Made by a program: the position numbers and the translations under genes. 64,000 bases of DNA from Pacificispira sp040217575 (GTDB lineage: Bacteria > Pseudomonadota > Alphaproteobacteria > UBA8366 > Aestuariispiraceae), in NCBI GenBank assembly GCA_040217575.1, contig JAVJPW010000005.1, positions 472,928 through 536,927 on the forward strand, given 5' to 3'. Under the pieces are notes generated by a model, which saw only the letters and a list, made by a program, of their open reading frames with translations, searched no databases and was not told the origin of the DNA. Positions 51,953 through 60,890 of the stretch are shown piece after piece. Positions within the stretch are counted from its first letter, which is position 1; every line of letters begins with the position of its first letter.

Positions 51953-53113
51953 TTGTCCGAAGTCGATCCCATGCCGAACCGTCGGCCTGAATGCCCGAAC
52001 TTTTCCTCCGGCCCATGTGCAAAGCGACCCGGCTGGTCGCCGGATGTTCTGAAGGACGCGTTGCTGGGCCGGTCCCACAGGTCCGGGCCGGGTAAGGCGA
52101 AACTGGCAGGCGTGATCGACCAGACGCGTGCTATCCTGCAAATTCCCGAAAACTATCGCATCGGAATCGTGCCCGCTTCGGACACGGGTGCGGTTGAAAT
52201 GGCCCTTTGGTCCATGCTGGGTGCGCGCGGCGTCGACATGCTGGCATGGGAAAGCTTTGGAAAGACGTGGGTCAGCGATGTCGCAAAACAGTTGCAGTTG
52301 GAAGATGTCCGCGTTTTTGAGGCGGACTACGGCCTAATCCCGAACCTGGATGCAACGGACCCGGAACGCGATATCGTCTTCACCTGGAACGGAACCACCA
52401 GCGGTGTAAGGGTACCGGATTCCGACTGGATCGCGGACGATCGTGCGGGCCTGACCATTTGCGATGCGACGTCCGCCGTCTTTGCCATGGACCTGCCCTG
52501 GCAGAAACTGGATGTCGTGACCTGGTCCTGGCAGAAGGTACTGGGTGGCGAAGGTGCCCACGGCATGCTGGTCCTGTCGCCGCGGGCGGTGGAACGGCTG
52601 GAAACATATTCACCGTCCTGGCCGCTGCCGAAAATTTTTCGCCTGACCAAGGGCGGCAAGCTGATCGAAGGCGTCTTTCGCGGGGAAACGATCAACACCC
52701 CTTCGATGTTGTGCGTCGAAGATGTGCTGGACGCCCTCGGCTGGGCGGAACAGATCGGTGGGTTGGATGCGCTTAAGACCCGCAGCATGACGAACCTTGA
52801 AATCGTCGAAGATTGGGTCGCACGCACCGACTGGGTCGACTTTCTGGCCAACGATCCGGCGACCCGGTCGAACACATCGATCTGTTTGCGGCTTTCCGAC
52901 AAGTGTCCGCTGGACGGGGACGCGCGCGCCACAGCGCCCAAACGCATCGCCGCCCTTCTGGACAAGGAAGGGATCGCCCACGACATCAATGGCTATCGTG
53001 ATGCACCGCCCGGCTTGCGGATCTGGGGCGGTGCCACCGTCGAGCCGGATGACATGTCCGCACTGATGCCGTGGCTCGACTGGGCCTATGCCAAAGTTGC
53101 CGAGGAACAATAA
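51953..53113 (+). CDS. serC: Phosphoserine aminotransferase SerC
   Basis: A 386-aa PLP enzyme of serine synthesis. CPNFSSGPCAKRPGW is the family start, SDTGAVEMALWSML binds cofactor phosphate, and K in TWSWQKVLGGEGAHG is the Schiff-base lysine. It belongs to the alphaproteobacterial/archaeal subtype. The best start is TTG at 51953, nine nt after TTAGGAG; the first ATG (51971) is too far from the site. serA follows after 2 nt. Confidence 0.95.
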   Translation: MSEVDPMPNRRPECPNFSSGPCAKRPGWSPDVLKDALLGRSHRSGPGKAKLAGVIDQTRAILQIPENYRIGIVPASDTGAVEMALWSMLGARGVDMLAWESFGKTWVSDVAKQLQLEDVRVFEADYGLIPNLDATDPERDIVFTWNGTTSGVRVPDSDWIADDRAGLTICDATSAVFAMDLPWQKLDVVTWSWQKVLGGEGAHGMLVLSPRAVERLETYSPSWPLPKIFRLTKGGKLIEGVFRGETINTPSMLCVEDVLDALGWAEQIGGLDALKTRSMTNLEIVEDWVARTDWVDFLANDPATRSNTSICLRLSDKCPLDGDARATAPKRIAALLDKEGIAHDINGYRDAPPGLRIWGGATVEPDDMSALMPWLDWAYAKVAEEQ

Positions 53114-53115
53114 AA

Positions 53116-54696
53116 ATGCCGAAGGTACTTATTTCCGACCGTCTGAGCGAACAGGCGATCAAGATCTTCAAACAGCGCAAGATCGACGTCGACTTTGAAC
53201 CCGGCCTGTCACCGGAAGACCTGATTGCGCGCATACCGGACTATGACGGACTGGCCGTGCGGTCGGCAACGCAGGTGACGGAAGACGTGCTAAAGGCCGG
53301 CGCGGACCGGTTGAAGGTCGTCGGGCGCGCCGGCATCGGGATCGACAATATCGACCTGCCCGCCGCGACGCGCCACGGGATCGTGGTCATGAACACGCCG
53401 TTCGGCAATTCGATCACAACGGCCGAACATGCGATTTCGATGATGATGGCGCTGGCCCGGCAGATACCGGCCGCGGATGCATCCACCCGGGCCGGGAAAT
53501 GGGAAAAATCCAAGTTCCTGGGGGTGGAGCTTTACGGAAAGACGCTGGGGCTGATCGGTGTCGGCAATATCGGCAGCATCGTATCAGACCGGGCGCAGGG
53601 CCTGAAAATGAAGGTCATTGCCTTCGACCCGTTCCTGACACCGGCACGCGCACAGGAACTGGGGGTGGAGCGCGTTGAGTTGGATGAACTGCTGGCGCGT
53701 GCGGACTTCATTACCCTTCACACGCCGTTGACCGACAGCACGCGCAATCTTCTGGACGCAAAGGCCCTGGCAAAATGCAAGGACAGCGTGCGGATCATCA
53801 ATTGCGCGCGCGGCGGCATCGTCGACGAGTCCGCGCTGTTCGACGCCTTGCAGTCCGGCAAGGTTGCCGGCGCGGCGTTGGACGTGTTCGCGAAGGAACC
53901 GGCACACGAAAATCCTCTGTTCGACCTGCCGAATGTCATCGCCACCCCGCACCTGGGCGCAGCGACCGAAGAGGCACAGGAAAATGTCGCCATCCAGGTC
54001 GCGGAGCAGATGGCTGACTACTTATTGAAAGGGGCGGTCCGGAATGCATTGAACATGCCGTCCATTTCGGCGGAAGATGCGCCGCGACTGAAACCCTATA
54101 TGACGCTTGCCTGCCAGTTGGGGTCGTTTGCCGGTCAAGTGACGGAAACGGCGATCAAGGCAGTCACGATCGAGTTCGAAGGTCATGTCGCATCGCTGAA
54201 CGTGAAACCGTTGGTTCAGGCCGCATTGGCGGAACTGATGAAACCCTTCTCCGACACGGTCAACATGGTGAATGCCCCTGTTTTTGTCCGAGACAGGGGC
54301 ATCGATGTGTCCGAGGTGATCCACGACCGGCCGGGCGACTATCAGACTTTGGTCCGCCTTACGGTGAAAACCGAACGGTTCGAACGCAGTGTGTCCGGCA
54401 CCCTGTTCGGGGGTGCCCTTCCGCGCGTCGTCGATATCAAGGGCATTTCCATCGAAGCGGAACTGACGCCGCACATGCTCTATATCACGAACGAGGATAA
54501 ACCCGGCCTGATCGGGGGCATCGGAACATTGTTGGGCAATGCGGGCGTCAACATTGCGACATTCCATCTGGGTCGCGCGGCAGAAGGGGGCGACGCGATT
54601 GCCTTGATCGCGATTGACGAGGCACTGTCGGATGACCTTCTGCAGAAGCTGAATGCCCTGCCGCAGATCAAGCAGATAAAGACGCTGTCGTTCTGA
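53116..54696 (+). CDS. serA: D-3-phosphoglycerate dehydrogenase SerA
   Basis: A 526-aa enzyme for the first step of serine synthesis. NAD site LGLIGVGNIGSIV, catalytic NCARGGIVDESALFD and TPHLGAATEEAQENVAIQVA, then an intervening domain and a C-terminal ACT domain (MLYITNEDKPGLIGGIGTLL) that binds serine in related enzymes. GAGGAA precedes the ATG at 53116. Forms an operon with serC. Length is typical of the long type. Confidence 0.97.
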   Translation: MPKVLISDRLSEQAIKIFKQRKIDVDFEPGLSPEDLIARIPDYDGLAVRSATQVTEDVLKAGADRLKVVGRAGIGIDNIDLPAATRHGIVVMNTPFGNSITTAEHAISMMMALARQIPAADASTRAGKWEKSKFLGVELYGKTLGLIGVGNIGSIVSDRAQGLKMKVIAFDPFLTPARAQELGVERVELDELLARADFITLHTPLTDSTRNLLDAKALAKCKDSVRIINCARGGIVDESALFDALQSGKVAGAALDVFAKEPAHENPLFDLPNVIATPHLGAATEEAQENVAIQVAEQMADYLLKGAVRNALNMPSISAEDAPRLKPYMTLACQLGSFAGQVTETAIKAVTIEFEGHVASLNVKPLVQAALAELMKPFSDTVNMVNAPVFVRDRGIDVSEVIHDRPGDYQTLVRLTVKTERFERSVSGTLFGGALPRVVDIKGISIEAELTPHMLYITNEDKPGLIGGIGTLLGNAGVNIATFHLGRAAEGGDAIALIAIDEALSDDLLQKLNALPQIKQIKTLSF

Positions 54697-54702
54697 CCTG
54701 CG

Positions 54703-55329
54703 TTAGTCGAACCGGGATTTGGACACCAGATCCACGCCCGCGTGGAAATAGAAAACGACGAAGGGGTCATCCCCCGTCGCAAAGCCGTGGCGTTGGTTCG
54801 GTTGAATGTAGACATGTTCGCCCGCGCGATAGATGCGCGGGTGCATGACCTCCGACTGTTCCCCGATGAAGAATATCGCGTCGCCGGCGACGATGTCATA
54901 AATCTCCGCCGGGGCGTGACGGTGGGCGGGATACGTGATGTCCGGGCCCAGCAGGAACAGGCCGCACCGAAGTTTCTCACTGACGAAGGGGCCGTTCGGC
55001 CCCACCACTTCGACATAGCCGTAGTTCGAAAGCATGTCGTCGCCGACCAGACCGTCTTCGCGGGTATAGGTCTGTCGCCAGCGGCAGCGATGTCTGAATT
55101 CCACGAATTCCGCGACCATCTCACGTGCCGCCGGAATGGCCTTGTCCGCCGCCGCAGCCAACGTGTCAGACGCGGCGAAATGCTGTGGTTCGACCGGGGT
55201 CCATTGGTCGCCCCAGTCCCGTAGAAGGCGCATGAACGGTTCGAAATCCGGATGATCGCGCGTTTCGGCATAGCGCAGGATCGCGCCCAACAGGCGCTGG
55301 TCAACCGCACTGCGGGTCATCATCTTCAT
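54703..55329 (-). CDS. DMSP-lyase-like cupin (DddL/DddQ group)
   Basis: A 208-aa cupin. NYGYVEVVGPNGPFVSEKLR precedes YPAHRHAPAEIYDIVAGDA, which carries H-x-H-x4-E-x-Y metal ligands, and PNQRHGF supplies the last His. The layout and the GYxExxGPxGxF motif fit dimethylsulfoniopropionate lyases, which split DMSP into DMS and acrylate. Related cupins with other substrates exist, so activity is unproven. Start: ATG at 55329 with GAAGG eleven nt upstream; a GTG at 55347 is the alternative. Convergent with serA. Confidence 0.65.
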   Translation of the reverse strand: MKMMTRSAVDQRLLGAILRYAETRDHPDFEPFMRLLRDWGDQWTPVEPQHFAASDTLAAAADKAIPAAREMVAEFVEFRHRCRWRQTYTREDGLVGDDMLSNYGYVEVVGPNGPFVSEKLRCGLFLLGPDITYPAHRHAPAEIYDIVAGDAIFFIGEQSEVMHPRIYRAGEHVYIQPNQRHGFATGDDPFVVFYFHAGVDLVSKSRFD

Positions 55330-55373
55330 TACGTTTTCTGCCTTCACCCGGGGCCGCTGGAACGGGTGGAACT

Positions 55374-57203
55374 TTACTCCACCGTGACGCTCTTCGCCAG
55401 ATTGCGGGGCTGGTCCACATCCGTGCCTTTCCAGACAGCCGTGTGATAGGCCAGAAGCTGCACCGGGATCGTGTAAAGAATCGGCGCGACGAACGGGTCG
55501 ACCTTCGGCAATTCGACGGATGCGAACGGTTTTGCCATGCGGTTCATCCGCGCGATCCCGTCTGCGTCCGACAGGAAAATCACCTTGCCGCCGCGGGTCA
55601 CCATCTCCTGGACATTTGACGCCGTCTTCTCAAACAGGGGACCGGACGGTGCGATCATAACGATCGGCACGTCATCTTCGATCAGTGCGATCGGACCGTG
55701 CTTCATTTCCCCGGCGGCATAGCCTTCGGCGTGGATATAGGAAATTTCCTTCAGTTTCAGCGCGCCTTCCATGGCAATCGGGTAAGCCGACCCGCGCCCC
55801 ATAAAGAAGACGTCTCGTGCCTCGGACACGGTCTGGGCAATTTCGCGAATGAGTTCATCATGATTCAGGACTTCCGCCGCCCGTCCCGGCACTTCCGCCA
55901 GCGCGCTGGCAAGCTGCGCCTCACGCTCACGCGACAGGGTTCCACGCGCCTTTGCCGCCGCGATGGCCATGCAGGCAAGGATGGTAAGCTGTGTGGTGAA
56001 CGCCTTTGTCGACGCGACACCGATTTCAGGCCCCGCCTTGGTCAGGATCACGGCATCGGACGCCCGTGCAATGGTCGATTCCGGAACGTTGATGACCGAC
56101 AGGATATGCTGACCCTGGCCCTTCGCGTATCGCAGCGCCTCCAGCGTATCCATTGTTTCCCCGGACTGGCTGACGAACAATCCGACGCCCCCTGCTGGAA
56201 GTGGCGTTTCGCGGTACCGAAGTTCAGACCCCAGATCCACTTCCATCGGAAGGCGCGCCAGTCCTTCGAACCAATATTTCCCGACCATCGCGGCATAAGA
56301 TGCGGTGCCACAGGCGACACCGGTCACTTTCGGCACGTCCGCCCAATCGAACGGCAGGTCGGACAGCGTAATTGTCTGTGTCGCCGGGTTCAGGACCGTG
56401 TGCAGCGTATCCCCGATCACCGTCGGCTGTTCGTGGATTTCCTTCTGCATGAAGTGATGATAGTTGCCCTTGCCGATCATGGCGCCCGAGACGACCGTCT
56501 GAACGACCTTGCGCTCCACACGGTTGCCGTCGACATCATAGATTTCGGCGCCGTCGCGGGTGACGACCGCCCAGTCCCCTTCTTCCAGATAGCTGATGCG
56601 CCGCGTCAACGGCGCCAGCGCCAGCGCATCCGATCCGAAATACATCTCCCCGTCGCCATAACCGATCGCCAGCGGGCTTCCCTGCCGTGCGCCGATCAGA
56701 ACATCCGGATGGTCGGCAAACAGCATCACAAAGCCGAACGCGCCTTCCAGCATGGGCATCGTCCTCGCGACCGCATCGCGCGGACTTAACCCCTGGGCCA
56801 GGAAATCACTGACCAGGTGGGCGACAACTTCGGTGTCCGTCTCGCTGGAGTAGGTAACGCCCTTTCCTGCAAGTCCATCGCGAAGTTCCTGATAATTCTC
56901 GATAATCCCGTTGTGCACGATGGCGACCCGGTCCGTCGCATGGGGGTGGGCGTTTTCTTCCGACGGAACGCCATGGGTCGCCCAGCGGGTATGTCCGATC
57001 CCGGTGGTTCCGGAAAGCGGCTCCTTCTTCAGGGCCGCATCCAGGTTATCCAGCTTGCCTTCCGCACGCCGACGACCGATCGCACCGTCGACCAGGGTTG
57101 CAATACCGGCGCTGTCATAGCCGCGGTATTCCAGCCGTCGCAATCCGTCGACCAACAGGGGCGCTGCCTGCGCCTGCCCCAAAATGCCGATAATTCCGCA
57201 CAT
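55374..57203 (-). CDS. glmS: Glutamine--fructose-6-phosphate aminotransferase GlmS
   Basis: A 609-aa enzyme that makes glucosamine-6-phosphate. Cys2 in MCGIIGILGQ is the glutaminase nucleophile, GHTRWATHG binds glutamine, and two SIS domains follow (SQSGETMDTLEALRYAKGQG and a FMGRGSAYPIAMEGALKLKE segment). The end LAKSVTVE is the usual C terminus. Downstream of glmU on the same strand. Confidence 0.98.
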   Translation of the reverse strand: MCGIIGILGQAQAAPLLVDGLRRLEYRGYDSAGIATLVDGAIGRRRAEGKLDNLDAALKKEPLSGTTGIGHTRWATHGVPSEENAHPHATDRVAIVHNGIIENYQELRDGLAGKGVTYSSETDTEVVAHLVSDFLAQGLSPRDAVARTMPMLEGAFGFVMLFADHPDVLIGARQGSPLAIGYGDGEMYFGSDALALAPLTRRISYLEEGDWAVVTRDGAEIYDVDGNRVERKVVQTVVSGAMIGKGNYHHFMQKEIHEQPTVIGDTLHTVLNPATQTITLSDLPFDWADVPKVTGVACGTASYAAMVGKYWFEGLARLPMEVDLGSELRYRETPLPAGGVGLFVSQSGETMDTLEALRYAKGQGQHILSVINVPESTIARASDAVILTKAGPEIGVASTKAFTTQLTILACMAIAAAKARGTLSREREAQLASALAEVPGRAAEVLNHDELIREIAQTVSEARDVFFMGRGSAYPIAMEGALKLKEISYIHAEGYAAGEMKHGPIALIEDDVPIVMIAPSGPLFEKTASNVQEMVTRGGKVIFLSDADGIARMNRMAKPFASVELPKVDPFVAPILYTIPVQLLAYHTAVWKGTDVDQPRNLAKSVTVE

Positions 57204-57239
57204 TCGTCAGTTCCTTCGACCCGGACCGGCCCTTTGAGC

Positions 57240-58595
57240 CTATCCTTTGTGTCCGTTGCGGGTGTCCTTGATTTTCTGAAGTCGTTCCCGGCGTTTTGTC
57301 GCCGCACCGGGTATTTCCTTTTGCGGGGCGCGGGTCGTCGCAATTGCGTCCGGCGCCACATCCTTGGAAATGACGGATCCCGCCCCGATCAATGCCCGGG
57401 CACCGATGGTCACGGGCGCAACCAGCGAACTGTTGGACCCGACAAACGCCCCGTCCCCGATAATCGTCTTGTGTTTCAGAACACCGTCATAATTGCATGT
57501 GATCACGCCTGCGCCGACATTTGCGCCCGCGCCGACCTCCGCATCGCCGACATAGCTCAGGTGCGGGGTCTTGGACCCCTTGCCGAAAGTTCCGTTTTTC
57601 GATTCGACGAAGGTTCCGATCTTGGCACCCTCCCCCACCCTGGCGCCACCACGCAGCCGCGCAAAGGGACCGATCACGGCGCCTTCTTCAATGACACAAT
57701 GTTCCAGGTGGCAGAACGGTTCAATCCGCACATTGTCTGCAATCGTAACACCGGGTCCGATCACCACATTCTGGGAAATGATCACATCGCGGCCAATGAC
57801 GGTATCAAATGAAAAATAGGTGGTCGCGGGATCCAGCAAGGTGGCGCCCCCTTCCATGGCGGCGCGACGGGCGCTGTCCTGCCAGCTGACTTCCGCCTGT
57901 GCCAGGCCGATGCGCGAATCGATACCCTGAAAACTGTCGGTCACGATATGCGCACAGCGGTGACCTGCCTTGCGCGCGACGGCCACGATGTCCGTCAAAT
58001 AGAACTCACCCTTCGGATTGTCGTTTCCGATTTGGTCGACAAGATCCCAGATAAGGGATGCGTCAAAGGCCATGACACCGGTATTGCACAACCCGACGGA
58101 ACGGACATCGTCCCGACCGGCTACTTCGACGATTTCACGCAGTTCGCCCGTATCCGCATCGACGATCATCCGCCCATAACTGCCGGGGTCATGGGGTTCA
58201 ATTCCCAGGACAACGACGGCGTTGCCCTCATCCCGTTTCTCCGTCAGTGCGGCCAACGCCGCCGGATCCAGAAACGCGGTATCCCCCAAAAGAACCAGGA
58301 TTGTTCCCTGATGGAAGTCTTCAAAGTGATGTCGGGCCGCCTTGAACGCATCAGCCGTCCCCAGCCGGTCCGTTTGCACCGCAGTCGGACAGGGCGATAC
58401 CGCCTGTGCCAGATCGTCCATTTCCGGCCCGATCACGACCGCAATCTTTTCCGGTGCCAGTGTTTCCGCAACGGCAATGACATGCCCGACAAGCGGAAGG
58501 CCGCCGACCGGATGCAGAACCTTGGGACGCGCAGATTTCATGCGCGTGCCCATTCCGGCGGCAAGGATAATCACAGCGACTGGGGTCTGGGGCAT
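57240..58595 (-). CDS. glmU: Bifunctional GlmU (GlcN-1-P acetyltransferase / GlcNAc-1-P uridyltransferase)
   Basis: A 451-aa enzyme giving UDP-GlcNAc. N-terminal uridyltransferase: ILAAGMGTRMKSARPKVLHP and GDTAFLDP. The C-terminal left-handed beta helix has many hexapeptide repeats (IGPFARLRGGARVGEGAKIG, HLSYVGDAEVGAGANVGAGV). GlmS follows 36 nt later, so glmU-glmS form an operon. Confidence 0.98.
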   Translation of the reverse strand: MPQTPVAVIILAAGMGTRMKSARPKVLHPVGGLPLVGHVIAVAETLAPEKIAVVIGPEMDDLAQAVSPCPTAVQTDRLGTADAFKAARHHFEDFHQGTILVLLGDTAFLDPAALAALTEKRDEGNAVVVLGIEPHDPGSYGRMIVDADTGELREIVEVAGRDDVRSVGLCNTGVMAFDASLIWDLVDQIGNDNPKGEFYLTDIVAVARKAGHRCAHIVTDSFQGIDSRIGLAQAEVSWQDSARRAAMEGGATLLDPATTYFSFDTVIGRDVIISQNVVIGPGVTIADNVRIEPFCHLEHCVIEEGAVIGPFARLRGGARVGEGAKIGTFVESKNGTFGKGSKTPHLSYVGDAEVGAGANVGAGVITCNYDGVLKHKTIIGDGAFVGSNSSLVAPVTIGARALIGAGSVISKDVAPDAIATTRAPQKEIPGAATKRRERLQKIKDTRNGHKG

Positions 58596-58736
58596 CGGTC
58601 TGGTTCAATAAGGCGGGAGATTACGAAACGCCGCGAAACTGCCACAAGCCGGGCGGCCTTCCAAGTCACATGCTGTTTCAGGAAATTTCCGTTTGTTTCC
58701 AGACGTTTCAACCGACAGCGCGGCGCTGATGGGTTC

Positions 58737-58952
58737 CTAATTGGAACGGATCAGCGAATCGATCAGAGCCAGCGCCTTTTCCCGCTTTTCCCGGCTGAGC
58801 TGTTCCAGACCGTCATTGATGGCCAGTTGCATGTCCAGGTCGAACTGACCGCGTTTGCGGCCTGCACGCACCAGACTGTCGGCCAGATCAGGACCAACAA
58901 CTGACGCCATTTCCTCGCGGATCTGATTCAGTTTGTCGTTTGTCGTTTCCAA
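58737..58952 (-). CDS. Small uncharacterised protein (71 aa)
   Basis: A short, mostly helical protein (ASVVGPDLADSLVRAGRKRG, then LEQLSREKREKALALIDSL). I do not recognise the family. The ATG at 58952 follows a region with AAAAGGGTGGG, so translation is plausible. It lies between the DUF3108 gene and glmU on the same strand. Pattern and codon style match the neighbours. Confidence 0.6.
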   Translation of the reverse strand: METTNDKLNQIREEMASVVGPDLADSLVRAGRKRGQFDLDMQLAINDGLEQLSREKREKALALIDSLIRSN

Positions 58953-59063
58953 GACGGGCCCACCCTTTTCAAGATGGAAGAAGCTTAATCCAGATCTCTT
59001 ACGAAATCGTTAGTAAAAAGAGGGAATGGTAAATCTTTTCCGGTCTTTGTGCGTAAACCCGCA

Positions 59064-59966
59064 TCAATCCGCCAGATTGTCTTTGCCGGGCTCCAGCGCC
59101 ACTTCTGCACCGTCATAGCGCACCGCAGTCAGGTGCACGATCAAATCGCCATAGTCCGTTTCCACATGAATTCGAACCGGCACCGGTGGCGCATCGCCGA
59201 TCGGACTTGCGACAAAGACAATCCTTTCCCCCGCCGTTTCGGTATAGCGCGACTGTTCAAGCCGGAACCCGCCGATCCGTTCCACCGACACGCGACATTC
59301 CAGCGCCTCGCCACTGAAAACACTATAGGAATTGGGCTCCAGTACACGCCGTCCCACCGGTTCCAGCGTCAGGTCGTATCGCCGTCGCCCATCATAAACC
59401 GGCAGTTCGCCCGCACATTCATATGCGTCACGAAGGGCCCGGGACAGGGTCAGGATGGCGGTGATCGGGTCGATCGTGCCGGGGATCGTGTCTTCCGGAA
59501 TCGGGGTCAGCTTGTTCGGGTCCGGCGGAGAGACCTGTTGCAGGGCGATGGTTCCGTCCGCACCATAGGTCAACTCGTTCGCGCGGGTATTGCCGCGCCA
59601 GAACCCTTCGTTACTGTGACGGGCCGGTGCCGGCTGACCGTCATCCATAAAGCCGCCTTGCGACTGTGCCTCCCCCACCCAGCCGGCATACCAGTCCAGA
59701 AGCCCACGGGCACGGGCGCGGGCCGTCGCCCTGTACCCGTCGTCCGTCCATTGAATTTCAGTCCGGCCAGATGCGACATGGAACCCGCCGAAATAAGCTT
59801 CATACTGCAACGCCAATTCGGTCCCCGACGGGACAATTCCAGTCCGGTCACCCACCGCCGCGGACGATTGCACCGCGGTCGCAACGGCGGCACGGTCAGG
59901 CTGAGCTGCGGCCGTGAATGAGATCACCAGGACAGCAAAACCCGCGATACAACTATAGACCCGCAT
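59064..59966 (-). CDS. DUF3108-domain periplasmic protein
   Basis: A 300-aa exported protein. A signal peptide ends after about residue 22 (AGFAVLVISFTAAAQP). The DUF3108 domain starts with LALQYEAYFGGFHVASGRTE and continues with YRATARARARGLLDWYAGWV, WRGNTRANELTY and the closing region YGDLIVHLTAVRYDGAEV. The family is a single beta barrel of unknown role in Gram-negative envelopes. It stands alone, divergent from the CigR-like gene. Confidence 0.85.
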   Translation of the reverse strand: MRVYSCIAGFAVLVISFTAAAQPDRAAVATAVQSSAAVGDRTGIVPSGTELALQYEAYFGGFHVASGRTEIQWTDDGYRATARARARGLLDWYAGWVGEAQSQGGFMDDGQPAPARHSNEGFWRGNTRANELTYGADGTIALQQVSPPDPNKLTPIPEDTIPGTIDPITAILTLSRALRDAYECAGELPVYDGRRRYDLTLEPVGRRVLEPNSYSVFSGEALECRVSVERIGGFRLEQSRYTETAGERIVFVASPIGDAPPVPVRIHVETDYGDLIVHLTAVRYDGAEVALEPGKDNLAD

Positions 59967-60158
59967 CCGAAACTGCCTCCATCAGACGGAATTCCCAGCG
60001 TAATGATATATGGCAGGATTTCGCCAAGTTAAGCCATGAACTCCGGCATTTAGTTTGAACACGAAATGTTTCCGCTTGATCCGGGGGCCTGGCTTCCCAA
60101 GTGATGACCAATGGGCAGGATATTTATGTGATCAGTCACAAGGAGAAGAGGTGCAACA

Positions 60159-60626
60159 ATGCAGTTTTCCCGGACAACCTTCCTCGCCTGTACAATGGCG
60201 GTCGCGTTGGGGATGGCCGCGCCTGTTTCCGCGAAACAGAACAATGCTCGATCCGGCCATGACGGCGCGCAATCCCACAGCCAGGTCACCGGCAGCGCTG
60301 AAGGTCGCGATGCCGTGGATATCGCGATTGAAAGCGTCATCGACGCCTCCACCCGTGCGGTTTTCGAAGACTATTTCCAGGCGAATCCCCAACCCATCGA
60401 CCATCTGCCGCCCGGCATTGCACGCAATGTCGAACGCGGCAAGCCGCTTCCCCCCGGCATTGCCCGACGACAGCTGCCCGGCGCGCTGCGCAGCGACCTT
60501 CGCACCCAGACCTCAACCATCGGCGATGTCGTCGACGCGGTCATCGTTGGCAATGATGTTGCCATTCTGGACGCGGCATCAGGCGTCGTGGTCGAAATCC
60601 TTCGGGACATCGTCCGGGCGCAATAA
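60159..60626 (+). CDS. CigR/RcnB-like periplasmic protein
   Basis: A 155-aa exported protein with a signal peptide (TFLACTMAVALGMAAPVSA). It contains the doubled motif LPPGIARNVERGKPLPPGIA plus a C-terminal helix-strand segment (VIVGNDVAILDAASGVVVEI). The L-P-P-G-I-A/x-K-R repeat is the mark of CigR and RcnB-like proteins, some of which regulate type III effectors or metal efflux. The function here is unknown. Confidence 0.65.
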   Translation: MQFSRTTFLACTMAVALGMAAPVSAKQNNARSGHDGAQSHSQVTGSAEGRDAVDIAIESVIDASTRAVFEDYFQANPQPIDHLPPGIARNVERGKPLPPGIARRQLPGALRSDLRTQTSTIGDVVDAVIVGNDVAILDAASGVVVEILRDIVRAQ

Positions 60627-60655
60627 TACCCCGCCCCGACGACGGACAGGACCGC

Positions 60656-60684
60656 TTGACACGCCCGCGATGAATGGAGTATCG
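60656..60684 (+). promoter_or_regulatory. Sigma70-type promoter of tRNA-Val
   Basis: TTGACA at 60656-60661 and GTATCG at 60679-60684 with a 17-nt spacer. The -35 is consensus, the -10 is weak. The start would lie about 35 nt before the tRNA. Confidence 0.45.
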
Positions 60685-60724
60685 CAAGCGCCTTCACGCG
60701 CGGTCACGAACGACGTTGCGGCGC

Positions 60725-60799
60725 GGGCGGTTAGCTCAGCGGGAGAGCACTGCCTTCACACGGCAGGGGTCACTGGTTCAATCCCAGTACCGCCCACCA
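60725..60799 (+). tRNA. tRNA-Val (anticodon CAC)
   Basis: Acceptor stem GGGCGGT (60725-60731) pairs with ACCGCCC (60789-60795), followed by A and a genome-encoded CCA (60797-60799). D-arm GCTC...GAGC, anticodon arm CTGCC-TTCACAC-GGCAG gives anticodon CAC (decodes GTG), T-arm contains GGTTCAATCCC. The 3' end borders a change to AT-rich DNA, so it may be an integration site. Confidence 0.97.
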
Positions 60800-60890
60800 A
60801 TCTTTTCAATAAGTTATAAAGATTCCTCAAGATAAACATGTTTCCAGGGAAGCAAGAGGGAAGCGAGAACCCTAGAACTGAATTCTTTCT

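Noticed and set aside
55365..55383. Small hairpin GGTGGA/TCCACC at the end of glmS
   Set aside because: Stem of 6 bp without a T-run and overlapping the stop codon; not supported as a terminator.
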